Assembly: GCA_036806345.1 (NCBI GenBank)
Contig: DAIROT010000005.1
Coordinates: 1 to 64,000, forward strand
Direction: 5' to 3'
Length of the DNA: 64,000 nucleotides
Source: QHCF01 sp003244275
Lineage (GTDB): Bacteria > Actinomycetota > Acidimicrobiia > Acidimicrobiales > QHCF01
Shown here: positions 1 through 8,301 of the stretch, piece by piece
Position numbering within the stretch: the first letter of the stretch is position 1
How the letters are laid out: each line of letters begins with the position of its first letter
Position numbers and translations under genes: made by a program
The notes under the pieces: generated by a model
Seen by the model: the letters and a program-made list of their open reading frames with translations, nothing else
The model's database searches: none
Told to the model about the DNA's origin: nothing

Positions 1-749
1 CCGGGATCATCTACATCGACGAGATCGACAAGATCGCCCGCAAGAGCGAGAACCCATCCATCACCCGAGACGTCTCCGGCGAGGGAGTCCAACAGGCCCT
101 CCTCAAGATCTTGGAAGGAACCACCGCCTCGGTGCCCCCCCAGGGTGGACGCAAGCATCCCCATCAGGAGTTCATCCAGATAGACACGACCAACGTCTTG
201 TTCATCTGCGGAGGGGCGTTCGCCGGATTGGAAACAATCATCGAGAGTCGCCTGGGACGCAAGGGCATCGGCTTCCGGCCCGAGATTCGCCCCAGCGGAC
301 GTCCCGACGTCTCCGAGCAGCTGCACCACGTGTTGCCCGAGGATCTGCTCAAGTTCGGACTGATCCCCGAGTTCGTGGGACGTCTCCCGGTCATCGGGGC
401 TGTCTCCAGCCTCGACAAGGAGGCTCTCGTTCGCATCCTGATCGAGCCCAAGAATGCCCTGGTCAAGCAGTACCGGCGGGTGTTCGAATTGGATCAGGTG
501 GAGCTGGAGTTGGGCGACGATGCCCTCGAGGCGGTGGCCGAACAGGCTCTGCTGCGAAGTACCGGGGCTCGCGGCCTACGAGCCATCCTGGAGGAGGTGC
601 TGCTGGAGGTGATGTACGACCTGCCCAGTCGCACCGACGTAGGCAAGTGCGTCATTGACCGCGCCGTGGTGCTGGACAGGGTCAACCCGACTCTGGTGGC
701 CCGTAGCGGACCGGCCAAGGTCGACCGCCCCCGCCGAGCTGCCAGCTGA
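1..749 (+). CDS. clpX: ATP-dependent Clp protease ATP-binding subunit ClpX (C-terminal part)
   Basis: This AAA+ unfoldase feeds substrates to the ClpP peptidase in the cytoplasm. The gene runs off the left edge; the reading frame begins at base 3 and gives about 248 residues. The fragment opens with the Walker B strand (IIYIDEIDKIARK), continues through the ClpX-typical pore and sensor region (TRDVSGEGVQQALLKILEG, then LFICGGAF), the EFVGRLPV segment and the sensor-2 STGARGLRAI. The N-terminal zinc-binding domain and Walker A lie outside the window. Zinc-domain evidence is therefore missing, but HslU and Lon lack this combination of motifs. A 234-aa hypothetical gene starts 18 bp downstream. 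Confidence 0.95.
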   Translation, partial: GIIYIDEIDKIARKSENPSITRDVSGEGVQQALLKILEGTTASVPPQGGRKHPHQEFIQIDTTNVLFICGGAFAGLETIIESRLGRKGIGFRPEIRPSGRPDVSEQLHHVLPEDLLKFGLIPEFVGRLPVIGAVSSLDKEALVRILIEPKNALVKQYRRVFELDQVELELGDDALEAVAEQALLRSTGARGLRAILEEVLLEVMYDLPSRTDVGKCVIDRAVVLDRVNPTLVARSGPAKVDRPRRAAS

Positions 750-767
750 GAGAGGGACGATAACCAT

Positions 768-1472
768 ATGAATGTGATCTGCAAGGGTGCCATGGTGGGT
801 TGTCTGGCCGGCGTAGGAGTGGGCGGTGCCTGGGCCTACCAGGCAGACGACACGGTTGATGTGGCCCTGAAGCGGGCGGCGGCGGTGGGCGGAGCGTGTA
901 CCGGAGCGGGTGCCCTGGTTGGCTTGTTGGTGTTGCGGCGCAATCGGCGCCGACTGGCAGTTGACCGCGCTCTGGCGAACGTGCTGGGGCCGCTCGGGCT
1001 CAACCGCAAGAAGCACCTGAGTCGCCGAGTTCGGCGCCAGCTGCGCCGGTTCGACGTCGGCAAGCTGGACGCGGCCAAGCTGAACCTGGGAGCACTGACT
1101 GGATCGGCCCGTCAACGAGCCGGTAAGGCGGCTGACACGACTCGCCAGCGTGCGGCAGACGTAGGCGAGATCGCCCGCCAGCGAGCCGGAGGGGCCGCCG
1201 AGCAGGCGGCCGAGATCGCCCGCCGCCGAGCGGCGAACGCAGGCGAGATCGCTCGCCAGGGAGCCGAGCAGGCAACCGTCGCCGCCAGTCACGCGGTCGA
1301 CGTGGCTCGCCAGCGGGCCGGTCGCGCCGTTGACGTTGCTCGCCACCGCTCAACCGACGCGGCTGTGCAGGCGGTGGATACGGTGTCCCACGCCTGGAAA
1401 CAAGCCAGGGAGCAGGCTGGCGAGGTCGCCGATGACGTAACCAACGCGGCAGAATCCCTGGTCGACGCCTGA
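768..1472 (+). CDS. Membrane-anchored protein with LEA-like amphipathic repeat tail
   Basis: I do not recognise this 234-aa protein. It starts at ATG 768 behind AGAGGGA. Residues 6-25 and about 36-56 are Gly/Ala-rich hydrophobic segments that could be one hairpin or two membrane helices, followed by a basic stretch (RRNRRRLAVDRAL). From about residue 110 the sequence is a low-complexity helix built from variants of ARQRAG, IARRRAAN, AADTTRQRA and VARQRAGRAVD. This regular Ala/Arg/Gln pattern resembles late-embryogenesis-abundant or apolipoprotein-like amphipathic helices, suggesting envelope or stress-related surface binding (inference). It sits between clpX and folC and may share their transcript. 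Confidence 0.6.
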   Translation: MNVICKGAMVGCLAGVGVGGAWAYQADDTVDVALKRAAAVGGACTGAGALVGLLVLRRNRRRLAVDRALANVLGPLGLNRKKHLSRRVRRQLRRFDVGKLDAAKLNLGALTGSARQRAGKAADTTRQRAADVGEIARQRAGGAAEQAAEIARRRAANAGEIARQGAEQATVAASHAVDVARQRAGRAVDVARHRSTDAAVQAVDTVSHAWKQAREQAGEVADDVTNAAESLVDA

Positions 1473-1518
1473 GCCGCCAGCTGCACGGTCTGACGGACAC
1501 GAGTTCGGAAGCCCGCGC

Positions 1519-3018
1519 TTGACCATTCGCCGATCTGGTGCGGTCAACCGCTTCGGCGACTTGGCCGGCGCCTTGGCCTGGTTGGAGGATCACGTCAACC
1601 TGGAAGCGGTCCAGGCCGGCCGGGGCCAGGTCCCAAGTTTGGCCCGAATGAAAGAGATGACTCCATTGCTGGGAGAGCCCCAGCGGGACTACCCGGTCAT
1701 CCATCTCACCGGTACCAATGGCAAGGGATCGACCGCCCGTATTCTCACGGCGCTGCTGATGGCGCGTGGCCTGCGGGTGGGGACCTACACCAGTCCCAAC
1801 CTGGAACGGGTCAACGAACGCGTGGCTTGGGACGCCGAGCCCATTCCCGACGACGCCTTCACCGAGGTTCTCGGGACCGTCGCGTCGGTCGAGGACCTGC
1901 TGGCCAAGGCGCCGTCGCGGTTCGAGATCCTCACCGCCGCAGCCCTGCGGTGGTTCGCCGACATCGCCGTGGATGTGGCGGTGGTGGAGGTCGGCCTCGG
2001 GGGCCGGCGAGATGCCACCAACGTGGCCGATGGGTCGGTGGCAGTGGTGACCAATGTCAGCCTGGACCACCTGGACAGCCTAGGGCCCACTCTGGCCGAC
2101 ATAGCGACCGAGAAGGCGGGGATCGTCAAGCCCGGAGCGACTCTCGTCCTGGGGGTCGATGACCCGGGCCTGCGGCCGATTTTTCGGGCCGCCGGTGCGA
2201 GCCAGGTCTGGGAACGCCACCCGCCCAGCAGCTGCGCCGCCCCCAGCAACTCCACCGTCGGCGGTAACTCCGCCCGCACGGGGGTCCCCGGGGACGCGGC
2301 CAGCACGGACGTCACCTCCGACCCCACCTTCGGCTGCGACACCAATCGGCTGGCCCATGGGGGCAGGCTGATCGACGTGCATACCCCGGGCGCCCGCTAC
2401 CCCGACCTCTACCTGCCGCTGCACGGTTCCCACCAGGGTGACAACCTCGCTTGTGCCCTGGCCGCGGCGGAGGCCTTCTTTGCCGCTCCCCTCGACGCTC
2501 ACCTGGTGGCCGAGGCACTGAACACGGTACGGATACCGGGACGCATGGAGGTGGTCGGTCGGTCGCCCCTGTGCATCCTCGACGGGGCCCACAACCCGGC
2601 CGGAGCCCGGGCTGCCGGTGTCACCTTGGCCGAGGACTTTGCCGGTGTCGGACAGCTGGTCGTGGTCATGGGCCTGCTGGCCGGCCGCCGTACGGTCGAG
2701 ATGCTGGAGGGACTGGGCCCACGGCGCATTCGCTTGGTGGTGGCGACTCCCCCGCCATCGCCCCGCGCTCTGCCACCAGAGGAGGTGGCCGCCGCCGCCA
2801 GCCACTTGAAGGTGGACTCGGTGATCGCTCGAACCACGGCCGAGGCGCTGGAGATGGCCCTCGATGAGATGGCCGAGGACGAGGCCCTTCTGGTGACGGG
2901 CTCCCTCTACCTGGTGGGTGAGGCCCGGGCCATCCTCCTGACCCAGCCGCCCGGGACCCTGGCGCCCGGGACCCTGTCGCCGGAAACCCAGCCGCCCGGG
3001 ACGCACTCGGCCGGCTAA
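1519..3018 (+). CDS. folC: Folylpolyglutamate synthase / dihydrofolate synthase FolC
   Basis: A Mur-ligase-family enzyme that joins glutamate to dihydropteroate and lengthens the polyglutamate tail of folates, using ATP. The 499-aa product (TTG start) shows the ATP loop TGTNGKGS at residues 64-71, a VVEVGLGGRRDATN motif, the SLDHLDSLG segment and the C-terminal ILDGAHNPAG motif. A Ser/Thr/Gly-rich insertion of about 45 residues (around 236-280) interrupts the central domain. The last 25 residues are a Pro/Gly/Thr repeat (QPPGTLAPGTLSPETQPPGT) encoded by degenerate tandem DNA near 2940-3005. Both extras look like linkers rather than catalytic parts. ndk follows after 11 bp. Confidence 0.93.
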   Translation: MTIRRSGAVNRFGDLAGALAWLEDHVNLEAVQAGRGQVPSLARMKEMTPLLGEPQRDYPVIHLTGTNGKGSTARILTALLMARGLRVGTYTSPNLERVNERVAWDAEPIPDDAFTEVLGTVASVEDLLAKAPSRFEILTAAALRWFADIAVDVAVVEVGLGGRRDATNVADGSVAVVTNVSLDHLDSLGPTLADIATEKAGIVKPGATLVLGVDDPGLRPIFRAAGASQVWERHPPSSCAAPSNSTVGGNSARTGVPGDAASTDVTSDPTFGCDTNRLAHGGRLIDVHTPGARYPDLYLPLHGSHQGDNLACALAAAEAFFAAPLDAHLVAEALNTVRIPGRMEVVGRSPLCILDGAHNPAGARAAGVTLAEDFAGVGQLVVVMGLLAGRRTVEMLEGLGPRRIRLVVATPPPSPRALPPEEVAAAASHLKVDSVIARTTAEALEMALDEMAEDEALLVTGSLYLVGEARAILLTQPPGTLAPGTLSPETQPPGTHSAG

Positions 3019-3029
3019 CCTGCCGACCC

Positions 3030-3440
3030 GTGAACCGGACCTTGGTCATCTGCAAGCCCGATGCGGTCGAACGGCGCCTGGTGGGAGCGGTGGTTGGCCG
3101 CCTGGAGGCCAAGGGTCTAGGCCTGGTGGCGGCCGAGCTGCGCACGATCGACTCCGACCTGGCTGCCCGCCACTATGCCGAGCACCGGGGCAAGGCCTTC
3201 TATCCCGGCCTGATCGATTTCATCACCCGGGGCCCGTCGCTGGTCATGGTGGTGCATGGGCCAACCGACACCTGGCGGGCGGTACGAGCCCTCATGGGTG
3301 CCACTGACCCGATGGCGGCGGCCCCGGGGACCATCCGGGGCGACCTCGCCACCCTGCTCGACGAGAACCTGGTCCACGGCTCGGACTCGGCGGAGTCGGC
3401 CCAGAGGGAGATCGCCACCTTCTTCCCGGGGTTGGCCTAG
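3030..3440 (+). CDS. ndk: Nucleoside diphosphate kinase
   Basis: Transfers the gamma-phosphate of ATP to other nucleoside diphosphates through a phosphohistidine. The 136-aa protein begins with TLVICKPDAV and carries the active-site histidine motif in ENLVHGSDS (around residue 115), with the GTIRGD segment just before. Length matches the family. The start is GTG, 11 bp after folC, suggesting co-transcription. The gene is followed by a 250-bp non-coding stretch holding two structured repeats. Confidence 0.95.
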   Translation: MNRTLVICKPDAVERRLVGAVVGRLEAKGLGLVAAELRTIDSDLAARHYAEHRGKAFYPGLIDFITRGPSLVMVVHGPTDTWRAVRALMGATDPMAAAPGTIRGDLATLLDENLVHGSDSAESAQREIATFFPGLA

Positions 3441-3456
3441 CGCCAGCGTCACAAGT

Positions 3457-3512
3457 ACCCATTCTTTGGACGTATTTGCCCTCAACCATGCCCCAAACGG
3501 TCCAAAGAATGC
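3457..3512. other. Long-loop stem-loop element A
   Basis: ATTCTTTGGAC at 3461-3471 is perfectly complementary to GTCCAAAGAAT at 3500-3510, leaving a 28-nt loop that ends in CAAACG just before the right arm. There is no T-run, so it is not a standard terminator. The loop resembles that of the stem-loop at 52414-52466 while the arms differ in sequence. It lies between ndk and mreB. Confidence 0.6.
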
Positions 3513-3552
3513 GTAGCGGTTCGACGGCGCCTCGCAGAGGAGTCGAGGCGGC

Positions 3553-3579
3553 GGCTGCGAAGCAGCCCTGACTGGTCGG
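3553..3579 (-). repeat. 27-bp intergenic repeat, copy 1
   Basis: This sequence contains the perfect mini-hairpin GGCTGC-GAA-GCAGCC followed by CTGACTGGTCGG. In the opposite orientation it matches 25506-25532 with two differences. Both copies are intergenic, one upstream of mreB and one just after the carbonic anhydrase gene, which suggests a small REP-like palindromic element. Confidence 0.5.
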
Positions 3580-3624
3580 ACCAACGTGGCGGACCCCCCG
3601 AGGGTGCCGCTGACCTGGGGTGAC

Positions 3625-3653
3625 TTGCCTGCGCCCTGCTTTACCCCTAGCCT
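3625..3653 (+). promoter_or_regulatory. Possible mreB promoter
   Basis: TTGCCT (3625-3630) and TAGCCT (3648-3653) are separated by 17 bp and lie 38 bp before the mreB start. The match to sigma-70-type boxes is modest, so this is only a candidate. Confidence 0.3.
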
Positions 3654-3690
3654 AATGTTGACCTTCGCCCACGCCGAGGGGGCCTCTGCG

Positions 3691-4731
3691 ATGTCCGATC
3701 ATTTCTTCTCCAACATTCTCGGCCGCGATATGGCCGTCGATCTGGGTACTGCCAACACTCTTGTCTACGTGCGCGGGCGCGGCATCGTCCTCAACGAACC
3801 GTCCGTGGTGGCCATCAACGTGAAGGACGGCAGGCCACTGGCTGTGGGCATGGAGGCCAAGCGTATGATCGGGCGTACACCCGGGCACATCCAGGCCATC
3901 CGGCCCCTGAAGGACGGCGTGATCGCCGACTTCGAGGTCTGCGAGAAGATGCTTCGTTACTTCATCCGCCGGGTCCACCAGCGACGCTTTGCCAAGCCCC
4001 GCATGGTGATCTGTGTGCCATCGGGCATCACCGGAGTGGAGCAGCGGGCAGTGCAGGAGGCAGCCGAGTCAGCCGGCGCCCGTAAGCCCGCCTACATCAT
4101 CGAGGAGCCCATGGCGGCGGCCATCGGCGCTGGCCTGCCCGTCCACGAGCCCACTGGGAACATGGTCGTGGACATCGGCGGAGGTACGACCGAGGTGGCC
4201 GTCATCTCACTGGGTGGCATTGTCACCAGCCAGTCCATCCGCATCGGCGGCGACGAGCTGGACGATGCCATCATCGCCTTCATCAAGAAGGAGTACAGCC
4301 TGGCTCTGGGTGAGCGAACCGCTGAGGAGATCAAGATGGCACTCGGCTCGGCCTGCCCCCTCGAAGAGGAACTGCACGCCGAGATCCGCGGCCGAGACCT
4401 CATCACCGGGTTGCCCAAGACCATAGTGACGACCACCGAGGAGGTCCGCAAGGCTATCGAGGAGCCGTTGGCCGCCATCGTGGACGCCGTCAAGGTCACC
4501 TTGGACAAGACTCCCCCCGAGCTGGCCGCCGACATCATGGAGCAGGGCATCGTGATCACCGGTGGCGGGGCCATGCTGCACGGCCTGGGTTCTCGCCTCA
4601 CGGCCGAGACCGGCATGCCCATCGTGTTGGCCAACAATCCTCTGCACTCGGTAGCCATTGGCAGCGGTCAGTGCCTCGAGGAGTTCGAGGCCCTCAAGCA
4701 GGTACTCATCTCCTCGAACTCGTCACGCTAA
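3691..4731 (+). CDS. mreB: Rod shape-determining protein MreB
   Basis: An actin-like ATPase that forms membrane-associated filaments and positions the elongation-phase peptidoglycan machinery. The 346-aa product has the phosphate-1 motif DLGTANTLVYV near the N-terminus, the phosphate-2 motif VVDIGGGTTEVAV, and the adenosine motif VITGGGAML. I chose ATG 3691 (MSDHFFSN) because GAGGGGG precedes it and MreB homologues start near this point; an upstream in-frame ATG at 3586 would add 35 unconserved residues. It heads a mreB-mreC-mreD-PBP2 operon with very short gaps. Confidence 0.96.
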   Translation: MSDHFFSNILGRDMAVDLGTANTLVYVRGRGIVLNEPSVVAINVKDGRPLAVGMEAKRMIGRTPGHIQAIRPLKDGVIADFEVCEKMLRYFIRRVHQRRFAKPRMVICVPSGITGVEQRAVQEAAESAGARKPAYIIEEPMAAAIGAGLPVHEPTGNMVVDIGGGTTEVAVISLGGIVTSQSIRIGGDELDDAIIAFIKKEYSLALGERTAEEIKMALGSACPLEEELHAEIRGRDLITGLPKTIVTTTEEVRKAIEEPLAAIVDAVKVTLDKTPPELAADIMEQGIVITGGGAMLHGLGSRLTAETGMPIVLANNPLHSVAIGSGQCLEEFEALKQVLISSNSSR

Positions 4732-4742
4732 GAGGGCGGCCC

Positions 4743-5588
4743 GTGGCCCTGTCCCGGCGCTCCACCCGGCCCCGTTATGCCCTGCTGCTGCTGGTGCTGG
4801 CCTCGGTGACCATCATCACCCTGGATTACCGGGGCAGCGGCGCGGTGACGGCGGTGAAGACTCACGTTCAGGATGCGCTGGCTCCGGTGCAGTCGGCGGT
4901 GTCGGGAGCGCTGCGACCGGTGGGACACTTCTTCGAGGGGGCAGTGAGCTATGGATCCCTCCAGTCCGAGAACGCCAGGCTGCGAGCCGAGAACGCCAGG
5001 CTGCGCGGTCCCTCTCTGCGGGCATCGGCCGAGGAGCGCCAGACCCAGCAGCTGATGGCCCAGGCCAATCTCCCCTTCGTGGCGACCATCCCCAAGGTGG
5101 TGGCCGAGGTCATTGGTCCGGGACCGTCCAATTTCGAGGACACGGTCGAGATCAGCAAGGGGACATCAGCAGGCGCCCGGGTCGGCAACCCCGTGGTCAC
5201 CGGGGCTGGCCTGGTGGGCCGAGTGGTGGCGGCATCGGGCGACCGGGCCACGGTGATCCTGGTGAGCGATCCCACCTCTCACATTGGGGTGCGGTTCGGA
5301 CCCCACGGTGACCTCGGCATCGTCAATGGGGAGAATGCTGGCCAACCGCTCGGGGTGGACATGGTCCCGCTCCGCGCCCAGGTCACCAAGGGCGAGGTCA
5401 TGACCACCAGCGGTGTGGATCAGAGCATCTACCCGGGGGGGATCCCGGTCGGGACGGTGGCGTCCAACAGCGCCTCGGGGGGCGCCCTGCAGCGCCAGGT
5501 AACCCTCAAGCCGGTCGCTAATCTGGGCCAGCTCGACCTGGTGAGCGTCCTTCAATGGGTGCCGCCCCCGGGGACCAATCCCCCGTGA
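4743..5588 (+). CDS. mreC: Rod shape-determining protein MreC
   Basis: A bitopic scaffold protein linking MreB to PBP2 in the elongasome. The 281-aa product has a short basic N-terminus, one membrane helix (about residues 12-30, YALLLLVLASVTIITL), a coiled-coil (LQSENARLRAENARLR, about 75-100) and the beta-rich MreC core with GNPVVTGAGLVGRVV and YPGGIPVGTV. GTG 4743 is chosen because it lies 11 bp after mreB and places the basic residues directly before the membrane helix. The C-terminus is Pro-rich. Confidence 0.93.
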   Translation: MALSRRSTRPRYALLLLVLASVTIITLDYRGSGAVTAVKTHVQDALAPVQSAVSGALRPVGHFFEGAVSYGSLQSENARLRAENARLRGPSLRASAEERQTQQLMAQANLPFVATIPKVVAEVIGPGPSNFEDTVEISKGTSAGARVGNPVVTGAGLVGRVVAASGDRATVILVSDPTSHIGVRFGPHGDLGIVNGENAGQPLGVDMVPLRAQVTKGEVMTTSGVDQSIYPGGIPVGTVASNSASGGALQRQVTLKPVANLGQLDLVSVLQWVPPPGTNPP

Positions 5589-5658
5589 CGCGACCCCCAG
5601 TGTCACATCCCCCAGCCATACTGAGCCTGGTGCCACAGTCTCACGGGCCCAGCCCCCA

Positions 5659-6255
5659 ATGACCGGTGGAGCTCGACTGCGCCTCGGCTTGATCGTGGTA
5701 ACGATCCTGGTGGTCCAGTTGACGCTGTTGGATGGCGTGAGCGTCTACCACATCCACCCAGATGCCCTGGTCCTGGTGGCAGCAGCTGGCGGTCTGGTAG
5801 CCGGCCCCCAACGGGGAGCGACGGTGGGCTTCGTGGCCGGATTGGCTTCCGATCTGTTCCTGGCAACCCCCTTCGGACTGTCTGCCCTCGCCTTCACTCT
5901 GGTCGGCTTCGGGGTAGGCATGGCCAGGGCCAGCCTGATCCTGCCGACCTGGTGGCTGACGCCGGCCGCTGGCGCACTGGCCAGTGCTGCCGGAGTGGTG
6001 ATCTACGCCCTGCTGGGAGCGACGGTCGGCCAGTCCCAGATGTTGGGGGACCGGCTGGCCCTGGTGGTCGGAGTGGTGGCGTTGGCCAACGCCGTGTTGG
6101 CACCGCTCGTGGTGTCCCTGGTGCGCTGGGCTCTTGACTCAGGAGCAGCTGGCGAGCGGTCTCTGGGGTCGCCTACCGGGTCCTCCTCACGGGCCGCCGC
6201 CCTGTCCAGCAGTGCCGGGCGACTGGCTCCGGGGACGATCAGGGGCCACCAGTGA
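5659..6255 (+). CDS. mreD: Rod shape-determining protein MreD
   Basis: An integral membrane component of the elongasome. The 198-aa protein has about five hydrophobic segments (for example LIVVTILVVQLTLLDGV and ALVLVAAAGGLVAGP) and the MreD-typical GFVAGLASDLFLATPFG stretch. The last 40 residues are a Ser/Ala-rich tail. Its stop overlaps the GTG start of the PBP2 gene (GTGA), so translation is coupled. Confidence 0.88.
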   Translation: MTGGARLRLGLIVVTILVVQLTLLDGVSVYHIHPDALVLVAAAGGLVAGPQRGATVGFVAGLASDLFLATPFGLSALAFTLVGFGVGMARASLILPTWWLTPAAGALASAAGVVIYALLGATVGQSQMLGDRLALVVGVVALANAVLAPLVVSLVRWALDSGAAGERSLGSPTGSSSRAAALSSSAGRLAPGTIRGHQ

Positions 6256-8174
6256 CGACCGACTCCGGGCGCCTCCGCCTCAGTCTGGTGGGCCTGGTGG
6301 CGGCGGCTCTGTTCGCGGCCATGTTCGCTCGACTGTGGTACCTCCAGGTACTGCAGTCCCCTTCGTTCAAGGCTCAGGCGGTTAGCGACACCGTGCGGGT
6401 CATCTACGACCCGGCGCCCCGTGGGCTGATCCTCGATCGCCAGGGCAAGGTGCTGGTGGGCAATCAGGTGGTCGAGGAGGTGACCCTCGCCCACCGGACC
6501 CTGCCGACGTCGCCGGTGATCCCCCGCTTGGCTGCCGTGCTGGGCATGATCCCGGCGGACATCCAAAGCCGGCTGGGGGATGCTCGCTTCAGCCTCTACC
6601 AGCCGGTACCCGTTCAGGTTGGCACTACTCCTGACCAGGTGATCTTCCTTCGCGAGCACCAGGGCGACTTCCCCGGTGTCAGTGTTCAGCTGACCACCCA
6701 GCGCACCTACCCGTTTGGGTCACTGGCCGCCCAGGTCCTCGGCTACGTGGGCCAGATCAGCAAGAGCCAGGTGACAGCTCGCAAGACCCACGGCTACCGG
6801 CCCGGGGACCTGGTGGGCCAGGACGGGATCGAGCAGGCCTACGAACCGTTCCTGCGGGGCACCCCAGGGGAACGCAGCCTGGAGGTCGACGTGAAGGGCA
6901 GGGTGGTGCGCACCCTCTCTGTTCGCCCGCCGGTTCCCGGCGACAACGTCCAGCTGAGCATCGACGCCGGCGTCCAGGCGAACACTGAGGCATCCCTCAA
7001 GAACACGCTGTTGGCCACCCAGGGGACCCATGACCCTGTCACCCATCAGAGCCTTTCCGCCCCGGCCGGGTCCAGCCTGGTCATGGACCCCAACAACGGT
7101 TCGGTCCTAGCCATGGCCTCCTATCCCACCTATGACCCCAAGGTCTGGGTGGGTGGCATCTCCAGCGCGGAGTACAAGTCGCTGTCCACCCCGGCCGGCT
7201 ACTACCCACTCGACAATCGGGCCATCCTGGGGGAGTACGCACCGGGCTCCACCTTCAAGCTGGCCACCGCCACGGCCGGCGTGCAGCGTGGCCTCATCAC
7301 CCCCAACACCTACATCAACGATCCCGGCTACTACGCCATCAACAACGGCAACTGCGCAGGGACCGGCTGCCGCCCCCACAACTCGTTCTCCGGCGGCCTG
7401 GGCGGCATCAGTCTCCAAGAGGCGATCACCGCATCCGACGACGTCTACTTCTATACCCTGGGTGGTCGGTTTTGGCAGCAGCGAGCCAAGTATGGCCAGA
7501 CGCCCATCCAGGACACCGCCATGGCCTACGGACTGGGCATAACCACTGGCGTCGACCTCCCAGGCGCGGCGACGGGGGCTATCGCCAGCCCGGCCAATCG
7601 CCAGGCGCTCTACAAGGCCCATCCCAAGGACTACCTCACCGGCTCCTGGTATGAGGGCGACAACGTCAACATGGCCATCGGCCAGGGGGAGACGGCGGTG
7701 ACACCCCTGCAGCTGGCCCTGGCCTACTCGACGTTCGCCAACGGGGGGACGCGTTACCAACCCGAGATCGGGGCCCGTATCCTCACCCCCACGGGAAAGG
7801 TGGTCTCAGTGGTGGCTCCCAAGGCGACCGGTCACGTGGCCCTGGCCCCCGACCTGCAACAGACGCTGCTGGCTGGCTTCGAGGGTGCGACGAAGGCCAG
7901 GAACGGCACGGCCACCACTTCCTTTGCCCGCTTCGACCAGACCAACTTCAACGTGGCGGGAAAGACCGGTACAGCTGACGTGAGCGGGGGCAAGCCGCCG
8001 ACCTCGCTGTTCGTGGCCTTCGCTCCGGCCCAGGCCCCCCGCTACGTGGTCGACAGCGTCCTGGAGCAGGCCGGCTTCGGCGCCGACGCGGCCGCCCCGG
8101 TGGCCCGGGGGGTACTGCAGTACCTGAAGGACCACCCGGTCGGCCCGCTGCAGGCGCCCACCCCGCAGCAGTGA
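6252..8174 (+). CDS. mrdA: Penicillin-binding protein 2 (elongation transpeptidase)
   Basis: A class B PBP that cross-links peptidoglycan during cell elongation at the outer face of the membrane. The 640-aa product has one N-terminal membrane helix (about 9-28), the PBP dimerisation domain (RGLILDRQGKVL near 57-68) and the transpeptidase domain with STFK (S333 nucleophile, K336), SDD at 395-397 as the second motif, and KTGT at 571-574. Two cysteines at 368 and 373 (NCAGTGC) could form a disulfide. The start is GTG 6252, overlapping mreD. The usual rodA partner does not follow; the next gene is a radical-SAM protein. Confidence 0.94.
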   Translation: MTTDSGRLRLSLVGLVAAALFAAMFARLWYLQVLQSPSFKAQAVSDTVRVIYDPAPRGLILDRQGKVLVGNQVVEEVTLAHRTLPTSPVIPRLAAVLGMIPADIQSRLGDARFSLYQPVPVQVGTTPDQVIFLREHQGDFPGVSVQLTTQRTYPFGSLAAQVLGYVGQISKSQVTARKTHGYRPGDLVGQDGIEQAYEPFLRGTPGERSLEVDVKGRVVRTLSVRPPVPGDNVQLSIDAGVQANTEASLKNTLLATQGTHDPVTHQSLSAPAGSSLVMDPNNGSVLAMASYPTYDPKVWVGGISSAEYKSLSTPAGYYPLDNRAILGEYAPGSTFKLATATAGVQRGLITPNTYINDPGYYAINNGNCAGTGCRPHNSFSGGLGGISLQEAITASDDVYFYTLGGRFWQQRAKYGQTPIQDTAMAYGLGITTGVDLPGAATGAIASPANRQALYKAHPKDYLTGSWYEGDNVNMAIGQGETAVTPLQLALAYSTFANGGTRYQPEIGARILTPTGKVVSVVAPKATGHVALAPDLQQTLLAGFEGATKARNGTATTSFARFDQTNFNVAGKTGTADVSGGKPPTSLFVAFAPAQAPRYVVDSVLEQAGFGADAAAPVARGVLQYLKDHPVGPLQAPTPQQ

Positions 8175-8301
8175 TGCGGCCACCCGTTCCCCGGCGGTCG
8201 ACATTGGCGGGTTGAGGCTCGAACTCCCAGGTATGCCTCCTCCTGCCGGGGCCTCTCGCCCACCTTCACGAGGCGGCTCCGAGGCTAGACTCAGTCGGGA
8301 C

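Noticed and set aside
576..1346. 256-aa open frame on the - strand over the clpX end and the LEA-like gene
   Set aside because: Low-complexity shadow of the repetitive + strand coding sequence; no ribosome site and it would overlap clpX.
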